Both the position numbers and the translations under genes were made by a program. A DNA stretch of 64,000 bases from Parabacteroides sp. TM07-1AC (lineage in GTDB: Bacteria; Bacteroidota; Bacteroidia; Bacteroidales; Tannerellaceae), in assembly GCF_003480915.1 (NCBI RefSeq), contig NZ_QUKD01000014.1, positions 62,001 to 126,000 on the forward strand, given 5' to 3'. The notes beneath the pieces are model-generated. The model ran no database searches. It was not told where the DNA came from and saw only the letters and a list, made by a program, of their open reading frames with translations. Each line of letters starts with the position of its first letter. Positions within the stretch are counted from its first letter, which is position 1. Below are positions 17,162 to 25,613 of the stretch, one piece after another.

Positions 17162-17707
17162 ATGGCTGATACGAAAGAACAGTTCGAAAAAGTGATCTCC
17201 CAGTGCCGGGAGTTGTTCGAAAAGAAGTTGAAAGATTACGGTCCTTCCTGGCGGATCATGCGTCCCCAGTCGTTGACCGACCAGATATTTATTAAGGCAA
17301 ACCGTATCCGTAGCCTTGAGATCAAAGGGGTGAGCATGGTGGATGAAGGGATACGTCCCGAGTTTGTAGCCATCGTTAATTATGGCGTGATCGGATTGAT
17401 CCAGCTGGCTAAAGGTTTTTCAGATACCACGGATATGACGAACGAGGAAGCATTGGCATTGTATGATAAATACATTACGGAGACCAAAGAGTTGATGTAT
17501 GCCAAGAATCATGATTACGACGAAGCGTGGCGAAGCATGCGTATCAGTTCTTATACCGACCTGATCCTGATGAAAATCTATCGTACCAAGCAGATCGAAA
17601 GCCACGGCGGCAAAACAATCGTTTCGGAAGGCGTGGATGCCAATTATATGGATATGATTAATTATGCTCTGTTCGGTTTGATCAAACTGGAATACGGCGA
17701 AGAGTAA
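17162..17707 (+). CDS. DUF1599 domain protein with an internal duplication
   Basis: This 181-residue soluble protein is a DUF1599 member. It is built from two copies of one helical unit. Copy 1 (about 15-82) has 'CRELFEKKLKDYGPSWRIMRPQSLTDQIFIKANRIRSLE', and copy 2 (about 108-178) has 'LMYAKNHDYDEAWRSMRISSYTDLILMKIYRTKQIE'; each ends with a '(V/M)-I-NY-(G/A)-x-x-GLI-L' helix. The D-Y-x-x-(S/A)-WR-x-MR core is reminiscent of all-alpha nucleotide pyrophosphohydrolases, but that is only a resemblance. The function is unknown. It sits 3 bp before the DoxX-like gene, so the two are cotranscribed. Confidence 0.85.
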   Translation: MADTKEQFEKVISQCRELFEKKLKDYGPSWRIMRPQSLTDQIFIKANRIRSLEIKGVSMVDEGIRPEFVAIVNYGVIGLIQLAKGFSDTTDMTNEEALALYDKYITETKELMYAKNHDYDEAWRSMRISSYTDLILMKIYRTKQIESHGGKTIVSEGVDANYMDMINYALFGLIKLEYGEE

Positions 17708-17710
17708 TAT

Positions 17711-18988
17711 ATGAACTATAAAGAGACTGCAATAAAGATACTGACAGAGTGTAGCCGTCTGCTGATCGGAGTCGTATTTATTTTCTCCGGTTTTGTAAAG
17801 GCGGTCGATCCGGTGGGAGGAGCCATTAAGATAGGCGATTATCTGACTTCTTTCGGATTGGATATGTTGCAGCCTTTTACCGCCCTCGTTTCTTTTGCCC
17901 TCTCAGCTGCCGAGTTTGCGATGGGTGTCTGCATGCTTTTAGGGGTGTATCGTCGCTATAACTCTTTCCTTGTTTTACTTTTCATGGCGTTCATGACGCC
18001 GCTGACGTTATATCTTGCCTTGTTCAATCCGGTTTCCGACTGTGGTTGTTTCGGGGATGCGATTGTGATTTCCAACTGGGAGACTTTCTTCAAGAATCTG
18101 GTCCTGTCTGCTGCTGCCATCATGGTATTTATGCATTCCGGTAAGATGTTCCAGTGTTTTACCTATAAGGTGTACTGGTTTGTTGCCTTGTTTTCCTACT
18201 TTTTCTGTATAGGTTTTGCTTACTGGAATTACAACCATCTGCCGGTGATGGATTTCCGGCCTTATAAAATAGGAGCAAATATACCGCAATTGATGTCTAT
18301 TCCGGAAGGAGCGCCTGAAGACGAGTATAAGTATACCTTTGTTTATGAGAAAGAGGGTGTCAAGAAGGAGTTTTCATTGGAAGATTATCCTTCTGAGGAC
18401 AGTACCTGGACCTTTGTCGAATCGAAGACCGAACTGATAAAGAAAGGATATGAGCCTTCCGTGGCTTCCTTTAATATCTATGACGGAGAAGGTGACGATA
18501 TGACCGACAATATATTGCATAACCCGCAACCGGTCCTCTTGCTGATAGCTCCGAAACTGGAAAAGGCAAACGACGAAAAGATCGATGAAATAAACGGTGT
18601 GTATGATTATGCGCTCGAACATGAATTGCCCTTTTATTGCGTGACCGGTTCTTCGCCTGAAATGATCGACGAATGGAGTGACAATACTGGGGCTGAATAT
18701 CCGTTCCGTATGGCAGACGAAGTGTTGCTGAAAACGATTATCCGTTCCAATCCCGGACTGGTGCTGTTGAAAGACGGTACGGTGATGGCTAAATGGCATT
18801 ATAACGATATCCCCGATGAGGAACATGTAAAGTCCGTCATAGAAGAACATCTGAACGGGAGTGAAACAAAAGAGAAAGAAGATGGCTGGCTTGTTACCAT
18901 CCTATCGACTTTTACCGTACCTTTGCTGCTCGTTTGGGTATATGACTTTTTCCGTTTCCGACGGAGACGGAGAGCTGAGGCTGAATAA
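17711..18988 (+). CDS. DoxX-like membrane protein, BT_3928 family
   Basis: The 425-residue protein begins with a DoxX/MauE-type four-helix membrane domain (about 1-145, 'LLIGVVFIFSGFVKAVDPVGGAIKIGDYLTSFG' and 'FNPVSDCGCFGDAIVISNWETFFKNLVLS'). The C-G-C-F-G motif is typical of the vitamin-K-epoxide-reductase-like/MauE branch. Another transmembrane helix (about 155-178) precedes a soluble domain (about 190-385) that may be thioredoxin-like, and a last helix (about 395-412) ends in a basic tail. This matches what is called the BT_3928 family next to tpiA in Bacteroides. A redox or disulfide role in the envelope is a reasonable inference. Confidence 0.85.
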   Translation: MNYKETAIKILTECSRLLIGVVFIFSGFVKAVDPVGGAIKIGDYLTSFGLDMLQPFTALVSFALSAAEFAMGVCMLLGVYRRYNSFLVLLFMAFMTPLTLYLALFNPVSDCGCFGDAIVISNWETFFKNLVLSAAAIMVFMHSGKMFQCFTYKVYWFVALFSYFFCIGFAYWNYNHLPVMDFRPYKIGANIPQLMSIPEGAPEDEYKYTFVYEKEGVKKEFSLEDYPSEDSTWTFVESKTELIKKGYEPSVASFNIYDGEGDDMTDNILHNPQPVLLLIAPKLEKANDEKIDEINGVYDYALEHELPFYCVTGSSPEMIDEWSDNTGAEYPFRMADEVLLKTIIRSNPGLVLLKDGTVMAKWHYNDIPDEEHVKSVIEEHLNGSETKEKEDGWLVTILSTFTVPLLLVWVYDFFRFRRRRRAEAE

Positions 18989-19026
18989 AAGATTTTATTG
19001 TATTTATATATTTAATTAATTAAGTC

Positions 19027-19782
19027 ATGAGAAAGAATATTGTTGCAGGAAACTGGAAGATGAACACTACTCTTCAGGAAGGCCTGGAATTAGCAAAAGG
19101 ATTAAACGAAGCCCTGAAAGGCAAAGCTATCAACTGTGATGTAATCATCGGTACTCCGTTCACTCATTTGGCAAGCGTTGCTGCTGCTATCGATACAGAT
19201 AAGATCGGTGTCGCTGCAGAAAACTGTGCAGACAAGGAAAAAGGAGCTTACACTGGTGAAGTTTCTGCTGCTATGGTTGCTTCTACAGGAGCTAAATATG
19301 TGATCCTGGGTCACTCTGAAAGACGTGCTTACTACCACGAAACTCCGGCTATCCTGAAAACGAAAGTTGAATTGGCTCTGGCTAACGGCCTGACTCCGAT
19401 CTTCTGTATCGGTGAAGTGCTGGAAGAGAGAGAAGCTGGCAAACATTTCGAGGTTGTAGACGCACAGATCAAAGAATCTTTGTTCGATCTTTCTGCTGAA
19501 GATTTCGGCAAGATTGTATTGGCTTACGAACCGGTTTGGGCAATTGGTACAGGTAAGACTGCTTCTGCTGAACAGGCTGAAGAAATCCACGCTCATATCC
19601 GCGCAACATTAGCTGCTAAATATGGTCAGGAAATAGCTGACAACTGCACTATCCTGTATGGTGGTAGCTGTAACGGTGGCAACGCTAAAGAATTGTTCTC
19701 TAAACCGAACGTAGACGGTGGTCTGATCGGTGGTGCTTCTTTGGCTGTTGATAAATTCATGCCGATCATCGAAGCATTTTAA
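19027..19782 (+). CDS. tpiA: Triosephosphate isomerase
   Basis: TpiA interconverts dihydroxyacetone phosphate and glyceraldehyde 3-phosphate in glycolysis. The 251-residue TIM barrel has 'GNWKMN' (catalytic Lys, about 12), 'ILGHSERR' (catalytic His, about 100), '[17 protein letters not shown]' (catalytic Glu, about 172, with the phosphate-gripping loop) and '[11 protein letters not shown]'. All key residues are present. It lies 38 bp after the DoxX-like gene and may share its transcript. The strongly biased, regular codon use fits a highly expressed gene. Confidence 0.98.
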   Translation: MRKNIVAGNWKMNTTLQEGLELAKGLNEALKGKAINCDVIIGTPFTHLASVAAAIDTDKIGVAAENCADKEKGAYTGEVSAAMVASTGAKYVILGHSERRAYYHETPAILKTKVELALANGLTPIFCIGEVLEEREAGKHFEVVDAQIKESLFDLSAEDFGKIVLAYEPVWAIGTGKTASAEQAEEIHAHIRATLAAKYGQEIADNCTILYGGSCNGGNAKELFSKPNVDGGLIGGASLAVDKFMPIIEAF

Positions 19783-19820
19783 TATTTCATTCATTTGTAA
19801 AATGTATTGAAACAAATAAA

Positions 19821-19860
19821 CCGGACGCAGATGACGCAGACACGCGCAGTCTGCGTCCGG
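19821..19860 (+). repeat. GC-rich intergenic hairpin with a repeated GACGCAGA unit
   Basis: CCGGACGCAG (19821-19830) and CTGCGTCCGG (19851-19860) pair perfectly. The left side also contains GACGCAGA twice in tandem (19824-19831 and 19833-19840). No long T-run follows, so it may be a transcript-end stabiliser or a REP-like element as much as a terminator. Confidence 0.6.
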
Positions 19861-19892
19861 TAAATATTGGCTTTACACTAAAAAGAATCGCA

Positions 19893-20396
19893 ATGAAGAA
19901 ATTCCCTTGTATCGCTTTATTATTCATGTTGCTGGCCTGTGTGACCGGAGCGTCTGCACAGATAAGTACGGATGGATCGGCTCAGACGATCTTTGACGAC
20001 TTGCAAACATCGAAGCCGGGTAAAGGCGAGGTGATTGTCAACCAGCCGGAGGCCCTTCGTAAAATGATCGGAGTGCGTATGTACGGTGAAAATGTCGAGA
20101 AGACGGACAGTACTGCTTTCCTGAAGATACAAGGATTCCGGACACAGGTGTTTTCCGGTAATAACCAGCGTAAGTCGAAAGATGAAGCTTTTGAGAAAGA
20201 AAAGAAGATCAAGGAACTTTTCCCGACAGTCCCGACTTATGTGACCTATACCGCTCCGTTCTGGAAACTGCGTGTAGGCGATTTCCGTTCACATGAAGAG
20301 GCTTATCATATGCAGCGTCTGTTGATGACTGCTTTCCCTTCATTCGGAAAAGAAATGTATATTGTAAAAGAAGAAGTAAGAATCCCTCTGAATTAA
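19893..20396 (+). CDS. SPOR domain-containing exported protein
   Basis: The 167-residue protein has a signal peptide of about 22 residues; 'LLACVTG' could alternatively be a lipobox. A SPOR domain occupies about 78-160: '[35 protein letters not shown]...[28 protein letters not shown]'. SPOR domains bind glycan strands stripped of stem peptides at division sites. It lies between tpiA and folE, the common order in Bacteroides. The gap to folE is 43 bp. Confidence 0.88.
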   Translation: MKKFPCIALLFMLLACVTGASAQISTDGSAQTIFDDLQTSKPGKGEVIVNQPEALRKMIGVRMYGENVEKTDSTAFLKIQGFRTQVFSGNNQRKSKDEAFEKEKKIKELFPTVPTYVTYTAPFWKLRVGDFRSHEEAYHMQRLLMTAFPSFGKEMYIVKEEVRIPLN

Positions 20397-20439
20397 TATA
20401 TGCGGAAACTCTTTCGCACCCCATTATATATACACAGAA

Positions 20440-21033
20440 ATGACAAAAGATATAGACGCAAAGACCTTGGCTGAACGCGAAGAACTGGCTGGTCATTACA
20501 AACAAATACTTGGTTTGTTAGGTGAGGATGCTGAACGTGAAGGTCTGCTCAAAACGCCGGAACGTGTAGCTAAGGCTATGCAGTTTTTAACTAAAGGATA
20601 CAACGAAGATCCTGCCCAGGTATTAGCTTCCGCCATGTTCCAGGAGGAGGATTACAAGCAGATGGTTATTGTAAAGGACATTGATTTCTTCTCTCTTTGT
20701 GAACATCATATGTTGCCTTTCTTCGGAAAAGCTCATGTCGCTTATATCCCTAAGAAATATATTACAGGCTTAAGCAAGATTCCCCGTGTAGTGGACATCT
20801 TCGCCCGCCGTTTGCAGATACAGGAACGCCTGACGATGCAGATCAAGGATTGTATCCAGCAGACACTCGATCCGCTGGGTGTAATGGTTGTGATCGAAGC
20901 ACAGCATATGTGCATGCAGATGCGTGGGGTAGAAAAACAAAACTCCCTGACAACGACTTCCGATTTCACAGGTTTCTTCCAGCAGGCAAAGACTCGCGAA
21001 GAGTTTATGAACCTGATTAAGAATAATCGGTAG
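20440..21033 (+). CDS. folE: GTP cyclohydrolase I
   Basis: FolE converts GTP to dihydroneopterin triphosphate, the first step of folate synthesis. The 197-residue protein has the zinc-site '[22 protein letters not shown]' (Cys and His ligands, about 87-90), '[23 protein letters not shown]' and '[23 protein letters not shown]' with the second zinc Cys and catalytic His. Length and all motifs are normal. Confidence 0.98.
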   Translation: MTKDIDAKTLAEREELAGHYKQILGLLGEDAEREGLLKTPERVAKAMQFLTKGYNEDPAQVLASAMFQEEDYKQMVIVKDIDFFSLCEHHMLPFFGKAHVAYIPKKYITGLSKIPRVVDIFARRLQIQERLTMQIKDCIQQTLDPLGVMVVIEAQHMCMQMRGVEKQNSLTTTSDFTGFFQQAKTREEFMNLIKNNR

Positions 21034-21073
21034 TACTTGCGGGAGGCTGACTTCCTATGCTTAGATGAGCGGC

Positions 21074-21180
21074 CTGCCATTATTATGACAGTGCTTTGCC
21101 ACAGGCATGGCAGGAGTCTGCCATAACGATGGCACAACTCTGCCACAGGCATGGCAAAGCACTGCCAACAGCTTGGCAAA
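21074..21180 (+). repeat. Array of five palindromes with a 22-bp period
   Basis: TGCCA occurs at 21075, 21097, 21119, 21141 and 21163, exactly every 22 bp. TGGCA (TGACA in the first unit) occurs at 21086, 21108, 21130, 21152 and 21174. Each unit is therefore a small palindrome TGCCA-N6-TGGCA. The outer parts (21090-21117 and 21137-21165) are also broadly inverted copies, so the whole block can fold as one large hairpin. No gene on either strand explains the periodicity. It may act as a terminator, a repeat element or a protein-binding array. Confidence 0.8.
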
Positions 21181-21269
21181 ATGTTTTTGAACCGACGACG
21201 GGATGACTTGTTGCCTGTCTGCGGATTAATCTTTTCGTTTATTCGTCGTATACCTTGCCGTGTTCCCCG

Positions 21270-21443
21270 ATGATCGAACTTAAACAGTTTGAAAGAAATT
21301 GGCAGATTGCAATTTTTATGCTTGCTTCTCTGATTGCTTTCTTTGGAGGTATGGTAGAATATCGGTGTGACCGGAAAAAGCTGGATGCCATGAAAGAGGG
21401 ATTGGAAGAACTGAAAGAGTTTGAAGAAGATGGGCTGGAATAA
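21270..21443 (+). CDS. Possible small membrane protein
   Basis: This is a 57-codon open frame (a TTG at 21255 would add five residues). It has a short polar start, one hydrophobic segment (about 11-30, 'WQIAIFMLASLIAFFGGMVEY') and a charged, probably coiled-coil tail rich in Lys and Glu. The layout looks protein-like, but there is no convincing ribosome site or promoter and I do not recognise a family. The opposite-strand frame here is Ser-rich and looks like its shadow. Confidence 0.35.
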   Translation: MIELKQFERNWQIAIFMLASLIAFFGGMVEYRCDRKKLDAMKEGLEELKEFEEDGLE

Positions 21444-21527
21444 ATTTGCTGCGTTTCAATAAGAAATCCCCTATAGTCGTACTGGATACCCAGGGATGGC
21501 ATACGAAATGAAGCCGGCTTCCGTTCT

Positions 21528-21535
21528 TATTTTTG
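21528..21535 (+). promoter_or_regulatory. -7 element for the outer-membrane barrel gene
   Basis: TATTTTTG fits TAnnTTTG and lies 19 bp upstream of ATG 21555. No good -33 element. Confidence 0.4.
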
Positions 21536-21554
21536 TAACAAATAAATACAGGTT

Positions 21555-22238
21555 ATGAGAAATAGGAGTTGTGTATGGTTCGTGTGTGCTTTATTATTCG
21601 TTGCTATGGCGGGGAAGGCACAAGTGGTAACGCTGGAGAATGGGGTTAGTATTACTTCTATGCGGTATTCTAAGTTTGCGTTGGATAAGGTCTATCCTTA
21701 TCAGATGGCTTTAGGAATGCAATATCTGGATAAAGGATGGTATAATTTGTCCAGTAATATAGGATATACGCGAAGAGGCTCTCAGGTAGGAATGGTTACA
21801 TTACAAGGAGAAGGAGATGTGACACTGAAAGAGAAACTGCATTATCTGACAGTTAGTACGACATTTGATATAAAGAGGACAAGTCGTGACGGCTATACGT
21901 TCTTTGTGGGTCTCGGCCCTCGTCTTGATTTCAACTTGAAATCGGTGGCGCAAACGTATGTAGATTTTGATCAACATGGCCCGGAAGGGTTTGTTCCTAC
22001 TAAAGAGAAAATAGATGGCTTTTATCCGGTTCTGTTTGGTTTGAAATGTGTAGGCGGTATACGGAAGGATTTCGGGAATATGCAGTTAGGGTTGAATATC
22101 GCCTATTTACCTAGTTTTACCCGTCTGGCGGAAGGTGTACGTGACCGGACATTTACTTTTGGATTATCCTTGGGGTATAAATTGGGAGGAAGCAAGGATG
22201 ACATAGGAACCATCCGTTCTGTTCGTCGCAATAAATAA
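21555..22238 (+). CDS. Outer-membrane beta-barrel protein
   Basis: The 227-residue protein has a signal peptide (about 1-22, ending 'AGKAQ') and then alternating amphipathic strands with aromatic girdles, such as 'YQMALGMQYLDKGWYNLSSNIGYTRRG', 'LHYLTVSTTFDIKRTSRDGYTFFVGLGPRLDFNL' and the closing 'RTFTFGLSLGYKLGG'. This is the PorT-like/small-barrel pattern frequent in Bacteroidetes, probably eight strands. The role is unknown. Its last strand resembles the fragment at 13208-13468. It converges on the ATP-grasp-like gene over a shared hairpin. Confidence 0.75.
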   Translation: MRNRSCVWFVCALLFVAMAGKAQVVTLENGVSITSMRYSKFALDKVYPYQMALGMQYLDKGWYNLSSNIGYTRRGSQVGMVTLQGEGDVTLKEKLHYLTVSTTFDIKRTSRDGYTFFVGLGPRLDFNLKSVAQTYVDFDQHGPEGFVPTKEKIDGFYPVLFGLKCVGGIRKDFGNMQLGLNIAYLPSFTRLAEGVRDRTFTFGLSLGYKLGGSKDDIGTIRSVRRNK

Positions 22239-22244
22239 GTCAAT

Positions 22245-22276
22245 GTTATGTAGATAGTCCGGGCTATCTACATAAC
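22245..22276 (+). terminator. Hairpin between convergent genes
   Basis: The 13-bp arms GTTATGTAGATAG (22245-22257) and CTATCTACATAAC (22264-22276) pair perfectly around a 6-nt loop. It overlaps the last codons of the minus-strand gene and could end transcription from both sides, although neither side has a long T-run. Confidence 0.6.
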
Positions 22277-23476
22277 TAAAATATAGGCTCTGTATTTAGT
22301 GTCTTTTGTGACAGGACATAATGGCAAATAACCTTCTCTGATCTTACCGTTCTCGATGGTAAGAGGATAAGCTTTTTTCATAAAACTATGACGCTCATAG
22401 GCTTCTCCCTGTTTACTTTCATAGGTGAGGTTGAAGTCTCCGATCGCTTTTGGGGCGAGGTATTTCTGATTGAAACGGAGAGCAAGCATTCCCATCGTGT
22501 AGCGCATATTGACTTCAATGCAAGGGTGGATTGCATATGCATCATTTTTGGTTTTGTAAACGATCATGTCTACTCCCAGATATCCGCAATATACATTCCC
22601 GTATATACTTTTCAATGCATGAGTAACAGCTTGCTGTATCTGCAGATAGACTTCTTCTCCAACCCAGCGCTTGATCGGTTCGCTCAGATATTCCTGGCTG
22701 CCCAGAACATTTCCGGCGTAAGCTCCTTTTTTTACTGTCCCAAAAACAGACAAACCTTCATACGTCACATTTCCCTGCCCGTCAGAGTAGAATTCCATGG
22801 CAATATCCTGTACCTTATTCAGTCCGCATTCAATACTGACCATCCCTTGTTTATTGATCGCTCCCTCAATCCAGTTACGGTCTTTGGTTGTCAGTTTGCG
22901 TTCCGGTAACCATAATAAGCCTCGCCCTGAAGAGGAGTAAGGTGTTTTCACTACAAATGGAGCGTTCTGTAGGATCAGGTATTTTTCAACTTCTCTGATC
23001 TTTCGACAGAATTTAGGAGCAACAGGAATAGGCAGATCCGGTAATTGCTGGCGGATCAGTTCCAGGCACTCGGCTGCCGTCTGTCGTCCGGTCAACCGGA
23101 AATAATCATCTTTCCAGGTCGGTATGGACAAATTCAGATTGAAATTCTGTTTTAATTTTTCGAACAGATGCAGGCTGTGCGGGGATATTCCCCAGGGAGC
23201 AGCTTCAAGTTCTATGGAAGACATTTTTTGCTCTTTCAACTCTTTATCGGTAACGAGCGTAGCAAAAGGTCTGAGCTCTTTAGGTAGTAAGGAGAAAAAA
23301 CGGGGCGAGATAATCTCTTCCGCGTAGACATAATCGGTACTGTCGGCATACCATACCGGAAGGCATGATAGCTCCCTTATCATCCTTTGCACATTGGTTG
23401 GAGGTGTGTAATTTTCCGAACCTAGTAAAACGGCTGTTTCGTGGCCGGGATTAAAAAAATGTATCTGAGATATCAT
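22268..23476 (-). CDS. ATP-grasp-like protein of unknown role
   Basis: The 402-residue cytoplasmic protein appears to have an ATP-grasp core. Visible are a lysine and glycine-rich loop 'PFVVKTPYSSSGRGLLWL' (about 172-189), a hinge-like 'MVSIECGLNKVQDIAMEFY' and the metal-binding pattern 'CIEVNMRYTMGML' (E-x-N, about 325-337). The N-terminal half (about 1-130: 'IHFFNPGHETAVLLGS') is unlike common ATP-grasp enzymes, so the carboxylate and amine substrates cannot be predicted. Single gene on the minus strand. Nothing nearby suggests a pathway. Confidence 0.6.
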   Translation of the reverse strand: MISQIHFFNPGHETAVLLGSENYTPPTNVQRMIRELSCLPVWYADSTDYVYAEEIISPRFFSLLPKELRPFATLVTDKELKEQKMSSIELEAAPWGISPHSLHLFEKLKQNFNLNLSIPTWKDDYFRLTGRQTAAECLELIRQQLPDLPIPVAPKFCRKIREVEKYLILQNAPFVVKTPYSSSGRGLLWLPERKLTTKDRNWIEGAINKQGMVSIECGLNKVQDIAMEFYSDGQGNVTYEGLSVFGTVKKGAYAGNVLGSQEYLSEPIKRWVGEEVYLQIQQAVTHALKSIYGNVYCGYLGVDMIVYKTKNDAYAIHPCIEVNMRYTMGMLALRFNQKYLAPKAIGDFNLTYESKQGEAYERHSFMKKAYPLTIENGKIREGYLPLCPVTKDTKYRAYILVM

Positions 23477-23492
23477 AAGTGTATATAAACAG

Positions 23493-23526
23493 CGAAGCCG
23501 TCTGTTACTGAGACGGCTTCGTTTTT
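23493..23526. terminator. Strong hairpin between the DUF349 and ATP-grasp-like genes
   Basis: The 11-bp arms CGAAGCCGTCT (23493-23503) and AGACGGCTTCG (23511-23521) pair perfectly. The T-run is on the plus strand (23522-23526), while both neighbouring genes are on the minus strand. Its most likely job is still to end the DUF349 transcript. Confidence 0.65.
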
Positions 23527-23528
23527 AT

Positions 23529-25388
23529 TTATTCGAGATTTTCATCTATCGCATCGATCTTTTTGATTATGAGCGCCATCTCATCTTTTAGCTTTTCGAT
23601 CTTACGCTCCATTTCTTTCACGAGACCGCCACCGCCTTTGGAGGAGATGCTAAGGAAGCCGATGTTGTTTTCGTATGTCTGCAATTCATTTTTCATGCGG
23701 TCATACATTCTCATCAGCTTTTCACGTTCACCGTACAGTTTGCCTTTCCCGTGTTCTCCGCTTGTCATATCGTTCAGATTACTACGGAACGACTGCATTT
23801 TGCGGTCTGTCTGGTCGACTTTCAGACGATCGAACTGGTTGTCTACAGCTTCGTGATACTCTTTATAGATTTTATCTTTTTCCTTGAAAGGTACGTGACC
23901 GATCGTATTCCATTCAGCCATCAAGCCTTTCAGTTCAGCTAAAGCGTCATCAGCTGCCAAAGCTTCATCGAGCTTGTTGATCTTTTCGATCAAGGCCTTC
24001 TTGGCAGCCAGGTTTGTCTGTTCCACGCTCTTCTGAGAAGAAACATTTTTATTCTTTTGCTCGAAGAAATAATCACAGGCAGAAATGAAACGTTTCCAAA
24101 CGATATCCGAATGTTTACGGGCTACCGAACCGATCGTTTTCCATTCTTTCTGCAAAGCGATCATCTTTTCAGTCGTACTCTTCCATTCTGTGCTGTCTTT
24201 CAAGGCTTCCGCTTTTTCACACAAGGCTTTTTTCAGTTCGAGATTCTTTTCCATCTCTTCCTTAATACCTTTGTAGAAAGTACTTTTCTTATTGAAATAA
24301 ACGTCGCAGGCCGCACGGAAGCGTTCAAATATCTTCACATTGGATTTTTTCGGTGCAAAACCGATTGTTTTCCATTTTTCCTGTAAAGCGATCACTTCTT
24401 TATTCTTTTCTTCCCAGTCTTTGAATGTCTTCAAAGCTTCGAAGTTGATACCTTCTATTTCTTCGCAGATAGCAGTTTTAGCTATCAAATTTTCCTGTTC
24501 TTTCGATTTCAGTGATTCGAAGTGCTCCTGATGACGTTTGTTGATCACGGTAGAAGCCGCTTTGAAACGAGCCCACAGCTCTTCACGCAGTTCTTTTGCC
24601 ACCGGACCGATCTCACGCCATTGCTGGTGCAGTTTCTGAAGCTGGTGGAACGCAGATACTACATCCGGCTCCGTTTGCAGCTTTTCAACTGTTTCGCATA
24701 AGGCTGTTTTCAGTTCCAGATTCTTCTTGAAATCGTAATCCCGGAACTGATTGTTGATCTTGATAATATCGTAGAATCTTTCGCTGTAAGTCTGATAGTT
24801 TTTCCACAGTTCGTTTGCATGTTCCTGTGGTACGAGTTTAATTTCTTTCCATCTCTGCTGGATGTCCTTAAAGTCGTTGTATAGTTTGTTGAAATCGTCC
24901 TGGCTTTCAGTCAAGACTTTTAACTGATCGATCAGCTGGAGTTTCAGAGCATAATTAGCTGCTTTCACCCGATCTTCTTCAGCCAGGATTGCTGCTCTTT
25001 TTTCTTTGTACACAGCCAGCAATTCTTTCAGTTTGTTTTCGGCTTCATCTTCAGGTGCAACGAAATCCTTTTCTTCTCCTCCGTCTTCGAGGAATGTTTT
25101 CTTCGATTCTTCAACTTCGGCTCTGTGGATTTTGTAGAATGCCTGTTTTAACGATTCCACCTCGTTACGTGCCGTTTCGGCTGCAGCATCTACCAAACCG
25201 GTTAATTTTTCAAGAATTTCTTCTTTCGATAATTTACCGATCGCATTCGCTGTCGCTTCCTCCGGGGTTTCAGTTGTTTCAACTTCAGCCGCAGTGTTTT
25301 CCGGAGTCACTTCCGGAGCTTTAGTTTCTTCCAATTTGCCAGTTTCTTCAGCCGGCAGATTAGTTTCATGAGTGTCCTTCATATTCAA
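23529..25388 (-). CDS. DUF349 domain protein with five repeats
   Basis: The 619-residue cytoplasmic protein starts with an acidic, Glu/Thr/Ala-rich low-complexity region (about 1-60) followed by helical repeats. Five DUF349 units are visible from the recurring W-K-x-I-G core: 'RWKEIKLVPQEHANELWKNY', 'WREIGPVAKELREELWARF', 'WKTIGFAPKKSNVKIFERF', 'WKTIGSVARKHSDIVWKRF' and 'WNTIGHVPFKEKDKIYKEY', each about 70-75 residues apart. The end (about 540-619) is a coiled coil. The DUF349 function is unknown in Bacteroidetes. It is a single gene. Confidence 0.9.
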   Translation of the reverse strand: MNMKDTHETNLPAEETGKLEETKAPEVTPENTAAEVETTETPEEATANAIGKLSKEEILEKLTGLVDAAAETARNEVESLKQAFYKIHRAEVEESKKTFLEDGGEEKDFVAPEDEAENKLKELLAVYKEKRAAILAEEDRVKAANYALKLQLIDQLKVLTESQDDFNKLYNDFKDIQQRWKEIKLVPQEHANELWKNYQTYSERFYDIIKINNQFRDYDFKKNLELKTALCETVEKLQTEPDVVSAFHQLQKLHQQWREIGPVAKELREELWARFKAASTVINKRHQEHFESLKSKEQENLIAKTAICEEIEGINFEALKTFKDWEEKNKEVIALQEKWKTIGFAPKKSNVKIFERFRAACDVYFNKKSTFYKGIKEEMEKNLELKKALCEKAEALKDSTEWKSTTEKMIALQKEWKTIGSVARKHSDIVWKRFISACDYFFEQKNKNVSSQKSVEQTNLAAKKALIEKINKLDEALAADDALAELKGLMAEWNTIGHVPFKEKDKIYKEYHEAVDNQFDRLKVDQTDRKMQSFRSNLNDMTSGEHGKGKLYGEREKLMRMYDRMKNELQTYENNIGFLSISSKGGGGLVKEMERKIEKLKDEMALIIKKIDAIDENLE

Positions 25389-25557
25389 TCACATTTAAGA
25401 AAAGGATAAAAACATTCCTATATCAAGTCACAAATTAAAGTATTTATTTTTGGATTACAGCATTTGAGGCCAATTTATTTATTAGAAAAGGTTAATAAAT
25501 GCTCAAAAAGACCGAAATGAGTTCCTTTGATCTTTTTAAAATGTCGGAAATGAAAAT

Positions 25558-25588
25558 CCCCGTAGCTTGTTTTGAGTAAGTTACGGGG
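25558..25588 (-). terminator. Terminator of the sodium-pump decarboxylase operon
   Basis: CCCCGTAGCTT (25558-25568) and AAGTTACGGGG (25578-25588) form an 11-bp stem with one mismatch. Read on the minus strand it is followed by an A/T-rich stretch with short T-runs. It lies just downstream of the stop of the beta-subunit gene. Confidence 0.65.
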
Positions 25589-25613
25589 ATCTTAGTATGT
25601 TTGTTCTCGGTTT

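Noticed and set aside
21074..21180. CRISPR array
   Set aside because: Repeats are only 5-bp half-sites with 6-bp gaps, there are no unique spacers of CRISPR length and no cas genes nearby.
23493..23526. Terminator of an unseen plus-strand transcript
   Set aside because: There is no plus-strand gene immediately upstream; the hairpin is more simply the end signal of the minus-strand DUF349 gene.
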